Shown here piece after piece: positions 46,828-55,971 of a DNA stretch of 64,000 nt; within the stretch, counting starts at the first letter, position 1; every line of letters starts with the position of its first letter. The notes under the pieces were generated by a model. The model saw only the letters and a list, made by a program, of their open reading frames with translations. It had not been told where the DNA came from and ran no database searches. Location of the stretch: positions 248,001 to 312,000 of the forward strand of contig NZ_JBHSGI010000033.1 of NCBI RefSeq assembly GCF_042654245.1, in the 5' to 3' direction. Source of the DNA: Seohaeicola_A nanhaiensis (GTDB lineage Bacteria; Pseudomonadota; Alphaproteobacteria; Rhodobacterales; Rhodobacteraceae). The position numbers and the translations under genes are program-made.

Positions 46828-47682
46828 GTGCCGCCCGTGAGCGCCGGTATCTTCGCCCTTGTCCTGCTGGCGGCGCTGCTGCACGCGGTCTGGAACGCGC
46901 TGGTCAAGGGAGGGTCCGACAAGTCGGCGGCGATGATGGCCGTGGTGATCGGGCAGGGGGTGGCCGGGCTGCTGGTGCTGCCCTTCGCCCCCGCGCCCGA
47001 TCTCGCTAGCCTGCCCTACATGATCCTCGGGATGCTGCTGCACATCGGCTATCAGGTCTTTCTGGTCGCGGCTTACCGGATCGGCGACCTGACACAGGTC
47101 TACCCCATCGCGCGGGGCGCCTCGCCGGTGATCGTCACCGCCGTCTCCGTGCTGCTGCTGGGCGTCGCCTTCAGCGCGCAGGAGCTGATCGCCGTGGCGA
47201 TGATCGCCGGGGGGATCGCCAGCATGAGCCTCGCACGTGGAACCGCAGGGCTGGTGCAGGGCAAGGCTGCGCTGCTGGCGCTGGTGACCGGCGCCTTCAT
47301 CGCCTCCTATTCCATGTCCGACGGGCTGGGCGCGCGGCTGGCGGGCACGGCGCTGGGCTATTACGCCTGGGTGTCAATCCTGAACACGGTCGGCTTTGCC
47401 GCGCTGGGCGGGCTGCTGCGCCCCGGTCTGGTGACGGCGGGACTGCGGCAGGTCAAGAGCCTCGTCATCGGCGGCGGCGCGTCCTTTGTCGCCTATGCGC
47501 TGGTGGTCCATGCCTTCACCCTCGCGCCCATCGCGCTGGTGACGGCGCTGCGCGAGACCAGTGTCGTCTTCGCGCTGGGGATCGGAGTGCTCTTTCTGGG
47601 CGAGCGTCTGACCCCGATCAAGGTGATTGCGACACTGGCGACGGTGGCGGGCGCGGCGCTGCTGCGGATGGCGCATCTTTAG
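46828..47682 (+). CDS. EamA/DMT family transporter
   Basis: A 284-residue permease with about ten hydrophobic segments in two EamA halves (residues about 5-135 and 145-280). ALLHAVWNALVKGGSDKSAA near the start and VYPIARGASPVIVTAVSVLL are typical of the drug/metabolite transporter superfamily. No ATG fits: GTG at 46828 or 46837 is the likely start, with a poor ribosome site, so translation may be leaderless or weak. phnM follows nine bases later, so the permease and phnM form one operon under PhnF-like control. A role in import or export of a phosphonate-related compound is inferred from context only. Confidence 0.8.
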   Translation: MPPVSAGIFALVLLAALLHAVWNALVKGGSDKSAAMMAVVIGQGVAGLLVLPFAPAPDLASLPYMILGMLLHIGYQVFLVAAYRIGDLTQVYPIARGASPVIVTAVSVLLLGVAFSAQELIAVAMIAGGIASMSLARGTAGLVQGKAALLALVTGAFIASYSMSDGLGARLAGTALGYYAWVSILNTVGFAALGGLLRPGLVTAGLRQVKSLVIGGGASFVAYALVVHAFTLAPIALVTALRETSVVFALGIGVLFLGERLTPIKVIATLATVAGAALLRMAHL

Positions 47683-47691
47683 GGGGTGGCA

Positions 47692-48831
47692 ATGGAAACG
47701 GTCTTCACCAACGCGCAGCTTGCGCTCGAGGGAGAGATTCGCAGCGGCTCTCTGGTGGTAGAGGACGGGCGCATCGCGCGGATTGACAGCGGTCGCAGCG
47801 CGGTGCCGGGGGCCATCGACTGCGACGGCGATCTGCTGCTGCCCGGGCTGATCGAACTGCACACCGACAACCTGGAGCGTCACATCCAGCCGCGCCCGGG
47901 GGTCGACTGGCCGCATGGCGCGGCGATCCTGGCGCATGATGCCGAACTGGCGGGGGCCGGGATCACGACGGTCTTCGATGCCATGCGGATCGGCGTGATC
48001 GAAGGCGACGAGGGGGCGGCGGTGCTGCAATACGCCCGCGACCTGTCGCGCGAGATCCTGGCGCTGCGCTCGCGCGGGGTGCTGCGGATCAGCCACCTGC
48101 TGCACCTGCGGGCCGAGATCTGCTCGACCACGCTGGCGCAGGAATTCGCCGCCTTCACGCCCGAGGACGGGATCGGCATCGTCTCGGTCATGGATCACAC
48201 GCCGGGACAGCGGCAGTTTCGCGATCCGGCCTCGCTGGAGCGCTATTGGCGGGGCAAGCGCGGGCTCGACGGCGATGGCTATGCCCGGCTGGTCGATCGT
48301 CGGCTTGCGGTGCGCCAGAGCCACGGTGACGCCAATATCAGCTGCGCTGTGGCCGAAGCCGGACGGCTGGGCGCGATCCTCGCGAGCCATGACGACACCA
48401 CGGCCGAACATGTCGCCGAGAGCGCGGCGCAGGGCGCGCGCGTCGCCGAGTTTCCCACCACGCCCGAGGCGGCGCAGGCCTGTCAGGCCCATGGCATCGC
48501 GGTGATGATGGGCGCGCCGAACCTCGTGCGCGGCGGTTCGCATTCGGGCAATGTCGCGGCCGAGACACTGGCCCGGGACGGTTTGCTGGACGTGCTGTCG
48601 TCCGATTATGTGCCTGCCTCGCTGCTGATGGGCGCGGTCATGCTGGGCGATATCTGGGGCGACATGGCGCGCGGGATTGCCACGGTCACGACGGCCCCGG
48701 CTCGGGCGGTGGGGCTGGTGGACCGGGGGCGGCTAGCCGAAGGACTGCGCGCCGATCTGGTGCGTTTGGCCCGGCCAGAGGGGCTGGCGGCAGTGCGCGG
48801 TGTCTGGAGCGCGGGCCGGCAGGTGGGCTGA
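47692..48831 (+). CDS. phnM: PhnM, alpha-D-ribose 1-methylphosphonate 5-triphosphate diphosphatase
   Basis: A 379-residue amidohydrolase-fold enzyme that removes diphosphate from ribose-1-methylphosphonate 5-triphosphate in the C-P lyase pathway. Metal motifs are LLPGLIELHTDNLERHIQPR and, later, SHDDTTAEHVAES. PNLVRGGSHSGNVAAETLAR and LSSDYVPASLL are typical of PhnM. The ATG at 47692 is preceded by AGGGGG; GTG at 47686 is the alternative. The rest of the C-P lyase operon (phnGHIJKL) is not in this window. Confidence 0.93.
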   Translation: METVFTNAQLALEGEIRSGSLVVEDGRIARIDSGRSAVPGAIDCDGDLLLPGLIELHTDNLERHIQPRPGVDWPHGAAILAHDAELAGAGITTVFDAMRIGVIEGDEGAAVLQYARDLSREILALRSRGVLRISHLLHLRAEICSTTLAQEFAAFTPEDGIGIVSVMDHTPGQRQFRDPASLERYWRGKRGLDGDGYARLVDRRLAVRQSHGDANISCAVAEAGRLGAILASHDDTTAEHVAESAAQGARVAEFPTTPEAAQACQAHGIAVMMGAPNLVRGGSHSGNVAAETLARDGLLDVLSSDYVPASLLMGAVMLGDIWGDMARGIATVTTAPARAVGLVDRGRLAEGLRADLVRLARPEGLAAVRGVWSAGRQVG

Positions 48832-48861
48832 GCGCCCGGCAGCCAAAACACTTGCATCAGG

Positions 48862-48885
48862 GCGGCACGGTTCTTACCGTGCCGC
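48862..48885. terminator. Hairpin after phnM
   Basis: Perfect nine-base arms GCGGCACGG (48862-48870) and CCGTGCCGC (48877-48885) with a six-base loop. There is no T tract, so it is at best a weak intrinsic terminator; it could also be a dyad operator for the acyl-CoA ligase gene that follows. Confidence 0.5.
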
Positions 48886-48938
48886 AATGTCTGCGTAGAG
48901 ATGGCGTGTCAAACGCTGCAACCGGGGGAGGTGCGCGC

Positions 48939-50621
48939 ATGACCCTGACGGTATCGGCCCGGCCTCGGCCGTGGCACGTTCACTATGGCGCGGACATCCG
49001 CGTCGATCTGGATCCGCCCGAAACCACCTGGACCGCCATGATGACCGAGGCGTTCCAGCGCTATGCCGATACGGTTCTGCTGGAATACTACGGCACCCGT
49101 TACACCTACGCCGAAATGCGCGACCTGACCGCGCGGGTCGCCGCCGCGCTCAAGGCGCGCGGGATCGCCAAGGGCGACCGGGTGGCGCTCCACCTGCCGA
49201 ACTGTCCCTGGCATCCGATCTTCTTCTTTGGCGTGATCGCGGCCGGGGGCGTGGTCACCCATCTCTCGCCGCTCGATGCCGAGGCCGAGATCGCCTACAA
49301 GCTGGCCGACAGCGGCGCGAAGCTGGTGGTCAGCCTGACGACGCCGGAATTCGCCCATCCTTTCGCGCGCCTCCTTGCCGAGGGCAAGCTGCCGCCGCTG
49401 GTGCAATGCCCCGATCCCGTCTCGGGACGCGGGCGGCCCTGTCCGGTGCTGGAGGGCGCGCTGTCGCTGGACGATTTCTGGGCCGGGCACGAGGGGGCGC
49501 CCTATCTGCCGGTGACTCTGTGCCCGCAGGACACGGCGCTGTTGCAATACACCGGCGGCACCACCGGCATACCCAAGGCGGCCGTGCTGAGCCATCGCAA
49601 CCTGACGGCGGCGGTCTACATTTATCACGAGGCCAGCAAGGACGAGGAAGCGACCGCGCCGGGCATGGCGACGCTGGTCTATTCGCCGCTGTTCCACATC
49701 ATGGGCCTGACCGTCGGGCTGCTCAAACGGATGTGGGAGGGCGGGTTGCTGCATCTGCGCCTGCGCTACGATCCAGAGTCGGCGGTGCGCGAGATCGAGG
49801 AAAAGCGTGTCGCGGCTTTCGGCGGGGTGCCTTCGGTCTGGATCGGCCTCCTGCAGGTGCCGGGGATCGAAACGCGCGATCTCTCCTCGCTGAAAAACGT
49901 CGGCTCGGGCGGCGCGCCCCTGCCGGTCGAGGTCTACAACCGCGTCAAGCAGCTGACCGGGCTCAAATTGCGCGGCGGCTGGGGGATGACCGAAACCGCA
50001 CCCGCCGGCACCAGCGTGCCGGCCGACATGCCCGACGCCAAGCTGGGCACCATCGGCATTCCCCTGCCCGGGATCGACATGAAGATCGTCGATGTCGAGG
50101 ATCCGGCCCGCACGCTCGATCCGAACGAGGCGGGCGAGATGGCGATCCGCGGCCCGAACGTGATGACGCACTACTGGAACCGTCCCGACGAGACCGCCGC
50201 CGCCTTTCACGACGGCTGGCTGCTGACCGGCGACATCGGATACATGGACGAGGACGGGTATTTCTATATCGTCGACCGCAAGAAGGACATGATCCTGTCG
50301 GGCGGCTTCAACGTCTATCCGCTGGTGATCGAGAATGCGGTGCACCAGCATCCCGCAGTGTCCGAGGCCATCGCCATCGGAGTGCCTGACGCCTATCGCG
50401 GGGAAAGCGCCAAGGTCTTCGTGGTGCTGAACAAAGGGGCGGACCCCTTCACCCTGGACGAGCTGCGGCTGTTCCTGACCGACCGGCTGGGGCGACATGA
50501 AATCCCGCGCTATCTCGAATTCCGCGAGACGCTGCCGCATACGCCGGTGGGCAAGCCCGACCGCAAGGCGCTTCGGGCCGAGAATCAGGCAGGGCTGGCG
50601 GAGAATAGGGACATACCCTAG
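48939..50621 (+). CDS. Acyl-CoA ligase (AMP-forming)
   Basis: A 560-residue adenylate-forming enzyme that activates a carboxylic acid with ATP and links it to CoA. Key motifs are the P-loop LLQYTGGTTGIPKAAVLSHR, GGWGMTETAPAGTSVP, and GWLLTGDIGYMDEDGYFYIV. The core helix-turn DRKKDMILSGGFNVYPLVIE and the catalytic lysine in TPVGKPDRKALR near the C-terminus complete the set. The ATG at 48939 has GGGGGAGG upstream; a longer frame from 48852 adds 29 poor residues. The acid is unknown (medium or long chain, or aromatic). Confidence 0.9.
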   Translation: MTLTVSARPRPWHVHYGADIRVDLDPPETTWTAMMTEAFQRYADTVLLEYYGTRYTYAEMRDLTARVAAALKARGIAKGDRVALHLPNCPWHPIFFFGVIAAGGVVTHLSPLDAEAEIAYKLADSGAKLVVSLTTPEFAHPFARLLAEGKLPPLVQCPDPVSGRGRPCPVLEGALSLDDFWAGHEGAPYLPVTLCPQDTALLQYTGGTTGIPKAAVLSHRNLTAAVYIYHEASKDEEATAPGMATLVYSPLFHIMGLTVGLLKRMWEGGLLHLRLRYDPESAVREIEEKRVAAFGGVPSVWIGLLQVPGIETRDLSSLKNVGSGGAPLPVEVYNRVKQLTGLKLRGGWGMTETAPAGTSVPADMPDAKLGTIGIPLPGIDMKIVDVEDPARTLDPNEAGEMAIRGPNVMTHYWNRPDETAAAFHDGWLLTGDIGYMDEDGYFYIVDRKKDMILSGGFNVYPLVIENAVHQHPAVSEAIAIGVPDAYRGESAKVFVVLNKGADPFTLDELRLFLTDRLGRHEIPRYLEFRETLPHTPVGKPDRKALRAENQAGLAENRDIP

Positions 50622-50632
50622 CGTTTGCGTGC

Positions 50633-51692
50633 ATGAACCAAGCGTCGCCCCCTCGCAGGCTTGCCGCGATCCTTGCCGCCGATGTCGTCGGCTATTCGCG
50701 CATGATGGCGCAGGATGAGGCCGGCACGCTGGCCGCCCCGAAACGCTTTCGCGCCGAACGGTTCGACCCCGAGGTGGCCCGGCATGGCGGGCGTGTCTTC
50801 AAGCTGATCGGTGACGGCGCATTGGTCGAGTTTCCAAGTGTCGTCGATGCCGTGCGCTGCGCCGTCGCGGTCCAGATGGCAGGGCAGGCTGGCATCGTCC
50901 TGCGCATCGGCATCAACCTGGGCGACGTGCTGGTGGATGGCGACGACCTCTATGGCGACGGGGTGAACGTCGCCGCGCGGCTGGAGCAGCTGGCCGAACC
51001 AGGCGGGCTGTGCGTGGCGGGCATCGTCGCCGACAGTGTCGCCAACCGGGTGGAGGCATCGTTCAGCGACGGCGGCGAGGTGCGCGTCAAGAACATCGAC
51101 CGGCCGATCCGCATCTATTCCTGGGCGCCGGGGGGCGCGGTCACGCCGGCCAAACCCAGCCAGCCCGCCATCGCCGTCCTGCCCTTCGACAACATGTCGG
51201 GCGATCCCGAGCGGAGGGCATCAGCGAGGACTCCTTGCCGGCTCTCTGGTGGCCGCGGACCGGGCGGTCGAGCTGAACCCGAACTTCCTGCTGGCGCTGA
51301 CCATCCGCGCCTCGGCGCTGATGTATGCGGGTCGCCCGCTGGAGGCGGTTGCCGACCTGAAACGCGGCCTGCGAATGGACCCGCTGACCGGCCATCTGGC
51401 GTGGCATTTCCTCGGTTCCGCCTGGCTTTTGGCCGGGGAGCATGAACAGGCGGTGGAGGCCTTTTGCGAAAGGGTGCGGATGATGCCCTCGACCGACCTG
51501 TCGCGCGGCTTCCTCGTCGCGGCGCTGGGCCTGCTGGGGCGTGTGGACGAGGCGCGCGCGGTACGGGACGAGCTGGCAGCCATCAATCCGGGCTATTCCT
51601 TCGCCGCGCATCTCGCCCGGCTGCCGTTCCCCGATCCCGCCCCGGCCGAGCGTCTGAAACAGGGCTATGCGGCCGCCGGCATTCCCGACTGA
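50633..51692 (+). pseudogene. Adenylate cyclase with TPR region, internally deleted and frameshifted
   Basis: A broken gene for a class III adenylate cyclase of the rhizobial/alphaproteobacterial type (cyclase, then a linker, then TPR). Bases 50633 to about 51210 encode an intact cyclase domain (LAAILAADVVGYSRMMAQDE, FKLIGDGALVEFP, LGDVLVDGDDLYGDGVNVAA) up to FDNMSGDPE. Then the frame is lost: EGISEDS appears in a second frame at 51214-51234, and VAADRAVELNPNFLLALTIR with the TPR part continues in a third frame to 51692. The usual middle (QEYFADGISEDIITAL and several hundred residues) is missing. A truncated protein with the cyclase domain could still be made (stop at 51445). Confidence 0.85.
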
Positions 51693-52889
51693 TCAGCGCC
51701 GCAGCGCAAAACCCGTGGCCAGCACGGCGCCCAGAAGCCCGAGAAGGAAGATCGCAAAGCCCATCCCGGCCAGATCGCCGACGGCACCGGTCGCCAGCCC
51801 GCCCAGCGACACGGCGGCAAAGCTGGCCGAGCTCCACCAGGTCAGCACCCGCGCCCGGTGGGTGTCGGCCACCTCCATCTGGATGATGATCTGGCTGCCG
51901 ATGCCGACGAAGGTGGCGACAAAACCTAGACCCACCGCGATGGCCACCAGCCCGGCAAAGGGCAGGCCGGCGCTGAGCGCCAGACACAGTGCCGCGCTGA
52001 CCAGGGGGACCAGCCGCAGCATGGTCTGCAGCTGCCGCGTGTCGCGCTTGAGCCAGCCCAGCGTGATCGCCGCCGTCACCGACCCCAGCCCGGCGGCCGA
52101 GGTCATCCAGGTCAGGTCGCGCGCGTTGCCGTCCAGCAGCCCGCCCACCACCGCCGGCATGTTTTCGACGATGCTGCGCACCAGCAGGCTGTTGGTCGCG
52201 GCCAGCAGCAGGCTCCACCGGATCAGCGGATGCGCCAGCGCATAGCGCAGCCCCTCGGCCAGCCCCTGACCCAGCGAGGATTTCACCCCGCGCGCAGGGC
52301 GGGGCTTCATCGGGATCAGCGCCAGCAGTGCTATATAGGGCAGGTAGGACAGGGCATTGACCAGAAAGGTCCAGTTCAGCCCCACCGTGGTGATCAGCAG
52401 CCCCGCCACGGCGGGGCCGACCACGCGAGAGGCGTTGAAGGCCATCGCCGACAGCGCCACAGCCCGCGGCAGGTAATGGCGCGGCGAGACCGACGGGATC
52501 AGGGTCAGCCGCACCGGATGCATCGCGGCGCCGATCACGCCGATGGCCAGCGCCAGCACGGCCAGCAGGGGGAGCGTGATGAAACCGCCCGCCACCAGCG
52601 CAAACAGCAACAGCGAGGTGACCATGAAGGCGCCGTTCGTCAGCATCATCGCCCGCCGTGAATCCCAGCCTTCGGCATAGACGGCGACAATCGGCCCCAG
52701 AAACGCCGAGGGCAGCAGAACGGACATAGACACGAAGCCGGTCCAGAAGGTCGATTGTGTCAGCGTCCAGGCCAGCCAGCCGAGCGCGACGCGTTCGGTC
52801 CATGTCCCGACGTAAGAGATGAAGCTGATCCCGACCAGCAGGCGGACGGAGGATACCGTGCGGGTCTCTTCGGGGTCGATGTCCTGCAT
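51693..52889 (-). CDS. MFS transporter (EntS/MFS_3 type)
   Basis: A 398-residue membrane protein with about 12 segments of the MFS_3 (enterobactin exporter-like) group: VRLLVGISFISYVGTWTERV at the start, GWDSRRAMMLTNGAFMV for the loop after segment two, and MHPVRLTLIPSVSPRHYLPR, typical of this subgroup. Its stop abuts the end of the broken cyclase gene. The substrate is unknown; exporters of siderophores and drugs belong here. Confidence 0.88.
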   Translation of the reverse strand: MQDIDPEETRTVSSVRLLVGISFISYVGTWTERVALGWLAWTLTQSTFWTGFVSMSVLLPSAFLGPIVAVYAEGWDSRRAMMLTNGAFMVTSLLLFALVAGGFITLPLLAVLALAIGVIGAAMHPVRLTLIPSVSPRHYLPRAVALSAMAFNASRVVGPAVAGLLITTVGLNWTFLVNALSYLPYIALLALIPMKPRPARGVKSSLGQGLAEGLRYALAHPLIRWSLLLAATNSLLVRSIVENMPAVVGGLLDGNARDLTWMTSAAGLGSVTAAITLGWLKRDTRQLQTMLRLVPLVSAALCLALSAGLPFAGLVAIAVGLGFVATFVGIGSQIIIQMEVADTHRARVLTWWSSASFAAVSLGGLATGAVGDLAGMGFAIFLLGLLGAVLATGFALRR

Positions 52890-53052
52890 GGGCGGGGGAT
52901 CGGGGTCTTTCAGGCCGGGCCGGGTGCCGGTTCGGCGGCAACCTCTGGCAAACCTCAGGGGGTGTCAATCGCCCGCGCCCGGCAAATTCGTTCGCATATT
53001 ACATTTTTTTGACGGGGCTATCTTGGGGTGCCGCCCGACGGCCAACCAGACG

Positions 53053-53079
53053 AAAAAGGGCCGCCCCGAAAGGCGGCCC
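53053..53079 (-). terminator. Rho-independent terminator of the outer-membrane barrel gene
   Basis: Eight-base stem GGGCCGCC/GGCGGCCC with loop CCGAAA (plus-strand view 53058-53079). On the minus strand the stem is followed by five T residues (53057-53053). It lies 20 bases after the stop of the barrel gene. Confidence 0.85.
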
Positions 53080-53098
53080 CTGACAGATCCCCTGGGGA

Positions 53099-53716
53099 TC
53101 AGAAGCGGTAAGTGGCTTTCACGTGGATCGTGTTGAAGTCGACGTCGCCGCCGCCCGAACCCACGTCATCGAAGCTGTGGTACATGTATTCGCCACCGAC
53201 GGTCCAGTTTTCGCCGACGCGCCAGTCATAGCCCAGACCCACGACATAGCTGTTGGCACTGCCGTTGAAGAAGGTGCCGACGCCGTTGAAGTCGGCATAG
53301 GCGTAGCCAAGGCTTGCGTAGAGCAGACCGTTGCCCATCTCCTTACCGGCGATCAGCTTCAGGCGGGCCATCTCGTCGAAGGTCGCGGTATTGCCGGTGC
53401 CGGGGTCGGTCACGGTCACGTCGGCCCAGTCGTACTGGAATTCCGGACCCATATACCAGCCGTTGCCGATGTCGAACAGGTAACCCGCGGTCAGACCGCC
53501 GATCACGCTGTCGTCGTCGAAGCTGCCGCCGAGGTCGAATTCGCCAAAGGTATAGCCGATCTGGCCGCCGACATAGCCGCCTTCCCAGAAGGATTTCACC
53601 TGGACCGGCGCGGGGACGGTCACGACCGGTTCGACGACGGGGGTCGCCGGGCTGCCGGCGAAGGCGGTTCCTGCCAGAGCGGTGGTGGCGAGGGCGAGAG
53701 CGAGTTTTTTGAACAT
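53099..53716 (-). CDS. Outer-membrane beta-barrel protein
   Basis: A 205-residue protein with a signal peptide (MFKKLALALATTALAGTAFA) and a small eight-stranded barrel of the OmpA-like/porin-family kind. Strand pairs alternate aromatic and polar residues: FWEGGYVGGQIGYTFGEFDL, NGWYMGPEFQYDWADVTV, SYVVGLGYDWRVGENWTVGG. It ends in the outer-membrane signature TYRF. Function in Rhodobacterales is undefined (surface structure). It has a strong terminator, fitting high expression. Confidence 0.88.
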   Translation of the reverse strand: MFKKLALALATTALAGTAFAGSPATPVVEPVVTVPAPVQVKSFWEGGYVGGQIGYTFGEFDLGGSFDDDSVIGGLTAGYLFDIGNGWYMGPEFQYDWADVTVTDPGTGNTATFDEMARLKLIAGKEMGNGLLYASLGYAYADFNGVGTFFNGSANSYVVGLGYDWRVGENWTVGGEYMYHSFDDVGSGGGDVDFNTIHVKATYRF

Positions 53717-53862
53717 GGTCTTCTCCTGTGCTCGATTCCGTGCATGATCCTGACCGGTGCCGCAGGGCGGACCGGACCAGTCCTTGCATTCACGCGGATA
53801 TAACCATTCCCGCCGCCGGACGTTCCCTCACGGTTCCGTCAGCGGCGGGAACCTGCGCGTTT

Positions 53863-54843
53863 TCAGGCAGGTACGGCGCGAAACAGCCGATCGCGCGCGG
53901 CGCGGTATTCCCGCTCCAGCCGGTCCACCAGCACGGCGGCGGGAACCACCTCCTTGACCGCGCCGATACCCTGGCCCGACCCCCAGATTTCTTTCCAGCT
54001 TTTCGGCTTCTGCCGGTTCGGGCCGAAGTCCATGGTCGAGGGGGCCGAGCGTTCGAGGTTGTCGGGATCCATACCCGCAGCGGCAATCGAGGGCTTGAGG
54101 TAGTTGCCCCAAACTCCGGTGAAGAGGTTCGAGTAGACGATATCGCTGGCACCGCTGTCCGCGATCATCTGCTTGTAACCTGCCACCGCATTGGCCTCTT
54201 CAGTGGCGATGAAGGCCGAGCCGATATAGGCGAAGTCCGCGCCCATCGCCTGGGCCGCGAGGATCGAGTCGCCCGTCGCGATGGCCCCAGAAAGCGCCAG
54301 CGGCCCGTCGAACCACTCGCGGATTTCCTGAACCAGCGCCATCGGCGACAGCGCCCCGGCGTGACCGCCGGCGCCGGCGGCGACCGCGATCAGCCCGTCG
54401 GCGCCCTTTTCGATGGCCTTGCGGGCAAAGCGGTTGTTGATCACGTCGTGCAGCGTGATCCCGCCCACCGAATGCGCAGCCTCGTTCACCCACTCTTGCG
54501 CGCCAAGCGAGGTGATCCAGACCGGCACCTTGTGTTTCACGCAGATCTCCACGTCGCGCTCCAGCCGGGCGTTCGAGCGGTGCACGATCTGGTTCACGGC
54601 GAAGGGCGCGGCGGGCTGGTCGGGGTTGGCCTGGTTGTGACGGTCGAGCTCTTCCGTGATCCGGGTCAGCCAGCGCTCCAGTTCGATCGGCTCGCCCTCC
54701 TTCTCACGGGCGTTCAGCGCCGGGAAGGATCCGACGACGCCGGCCTTGCACTGGGCGATCACCAGATCGGGGTTCGAGATGATGAAGAGCGGCGAACCGA
54801 TGACGGGCAGGCGCAGGCGCGAGAGAACTGGAGGAATGGTCAC
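53863..54843 (-). CDS. Nitronate monooxygenase
   Basis: A 326-residue FMN TIM-barrel enzyme of the nitronate monooxygenase (2-nitropropane dioxygenase) family, oxidising alkyl nitronates. Features: LSRLRLPVIGSPLFIISNPD at the start, AVAAGAGGHAGALSPMALVQ (FMN phosphate), and MGADFAYIGSAFIATEEANA. It resembles class II enzymes lacking the class I catalytic histidine pattern; enoyl-reductase FabK-like activity is the main alternative. It stands alone. Confidence 0.88.
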   Translation of the reverse strand: MTIPPVLSRLRLPVIGSPLFIISNPDLVIAQCKAGVVGSFPALNAREKEGEPIELERWLTRITEELDRHNQANPDQPAAPFAVNQIVHRSNARLERDVEICVKHKVPVWITSLGAQEWVNEAAHSVGGITLHDVINNRFARKAIEKGADGLIAVAAGAGGHAGALSPMALVQEIREWFDGPLALSGAIATGDSILAAQAMGADFAYIGSAFIATEEANAVAGYKQMIADSGASDIVYSNLFTGVWGNYLKPSIAAAGMDPDNLERSAPSTMDFGPNRQKPKSWKEIWGSGQGIGAVKEVVPAAVLVDRLEREYRAARDRLFRAVPA

Positions 54844-54986
54844 GAAGAGGGTCTCCGGAAATTATGGATCGGGCCGGAGCCTAGCGGCGCGGGGGACGAT
54901 GTAAAGCGGAGCGCAGCGTCAGAATGGGTGGGGGGCAGTGTCTTTGGGGCGGCTTCGGGCGGGAACAGCCAGAGATGCCCCGCGCC

Positions 54987-55910
54987 TCAACCCCAGGGCG
55001 CGGGGCCATCCGGGGCGCCCTGGCCGAAGACGTTTTCACGATGCCAGCGCAGGTTGGCGGCGCTGGGATGCGAGCGCGGATCGGCGGGTCGGTGCAATTT
55101 GCAGTCGGGCGACAGCAGGCGCGCGACGACATCGCCCGGCACCTTGTTGCGCGACACGAGAATGGTCTGCATGTCCTCGGCCACCGAGAGCAGGCCCCGG
55201 TCGAACATCCAGTGCAGCGTGGCCGAAAGCGCGAGGCCGTTGCGGACGGCATCGCTGCCGCCGTGTTCCACCGGGCGGATATGCGCGGCCTGCACCTCGG
55301 GCCGGCCTCCGCCGTTGCGAAGTTGCAGGCCAGACATGGCGCAGCGATAGCCATAGGCCTCGCGCACCCTGCGGCGGAAGGCCACCTCGCGATAGGGGCG
55401 CCGGGTGAGACGTTCGAGAACCGGGCGTTCGAAGGGCTGCATATCTTCCGCCGCCTCGGTCCGGTGAGGATCGTAGCGGTGCGCTTCCCGGTCTTCCAGA
55501 TCGGCGGGCAGGCCAAGGCTCACGATCCGGTTGAAGTCGGCTTCGGGCAATCGGCGCACCGCCAGTTGCACCGAACCTCCGGATCGCGGCGAGCCATCCG
55601 CATTCCGCAATGCCTGTTCGAGCGGTTCGCCTTGCCAAAGGCGAGGAACGAATTGATCGAATTCCAGATAGCTGTGTGGGGCGATCAGTGCGAGGAAACG
55701 CCCCTCGGTTCCCGGCTTCGGAATGACCCGGTCGAGACGCGCAACAGCGAAATACCCGCGCGGGCCGGCCTTGACCGGCTCATAGTAAATGACCCAGTCG
55801 CCCACAGCCTCCTGCACGGATTTCAGATAGGAGCGGGGAAAGTCGTAGACGACCTCCGGCTCATCCTCGTAGATCGAGTCCGCCTTGTGCATGAGGACCA
55901 GTTTCACCAT
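54987..55910 (-). CDS. HNH endonuclease with N-terminal PUA/EVE-like region
   Basis: A 307-residue predicted nuclease. Residues 1 to about 110 (VVYDFPRSYLKSVQEAVGDW, then YYEPVKAGPRGYFAVARLDR) look like a PUA/EVE-type modified-base reading fold. Residues about 190-270 form an HNH core: YGYRCAMSGLQLRNGGGRPE, then QAAHIRPVEHGGSDAVRNGL, and LSATLHWMFDRGLLSVAEDM with the His-Asn-His pattern. Such two-part proteins resemble modification-dependent (type IV-like) restriction enzymes, but no methyltransferase is nearby. It could also be a general HNH repair or defence nuclease. Confidence 0.75.
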   Translation of the reverse strand: MVKLVLMHKADSIYEDEPEVVYDFPRSYLKSVQEAVGDWVIYYEPVKAGPRGYFAVARLDRVIPKPGTEGRFLALIAPHSYLEFDQFVPRLWQGEPLEQALRNADGSPRSGGSVQLAVRRLPEADFNRIVSLGLPADLEDREAHRYDPHRTEAAEDMQPFERPVLERLTRRPYREVAFRRRVREAYGYRCAMSGLQLRNGGGRPEVQAAHIRPVEHGGSDAVRNGLALSATLHWMFDRGLLSVAEDMQTILVSRNKVPGDVVARLLSPDCKLHRPADPRSHPSAANLRWHRENVFGQGAPDGPAPWG

Positions 55911-55971
55911 GCACCCAGGAAATCGGGATTGCAGAGAATGGCAAGGCGCTTTTTCGCCTGGCCCGTCGCCC

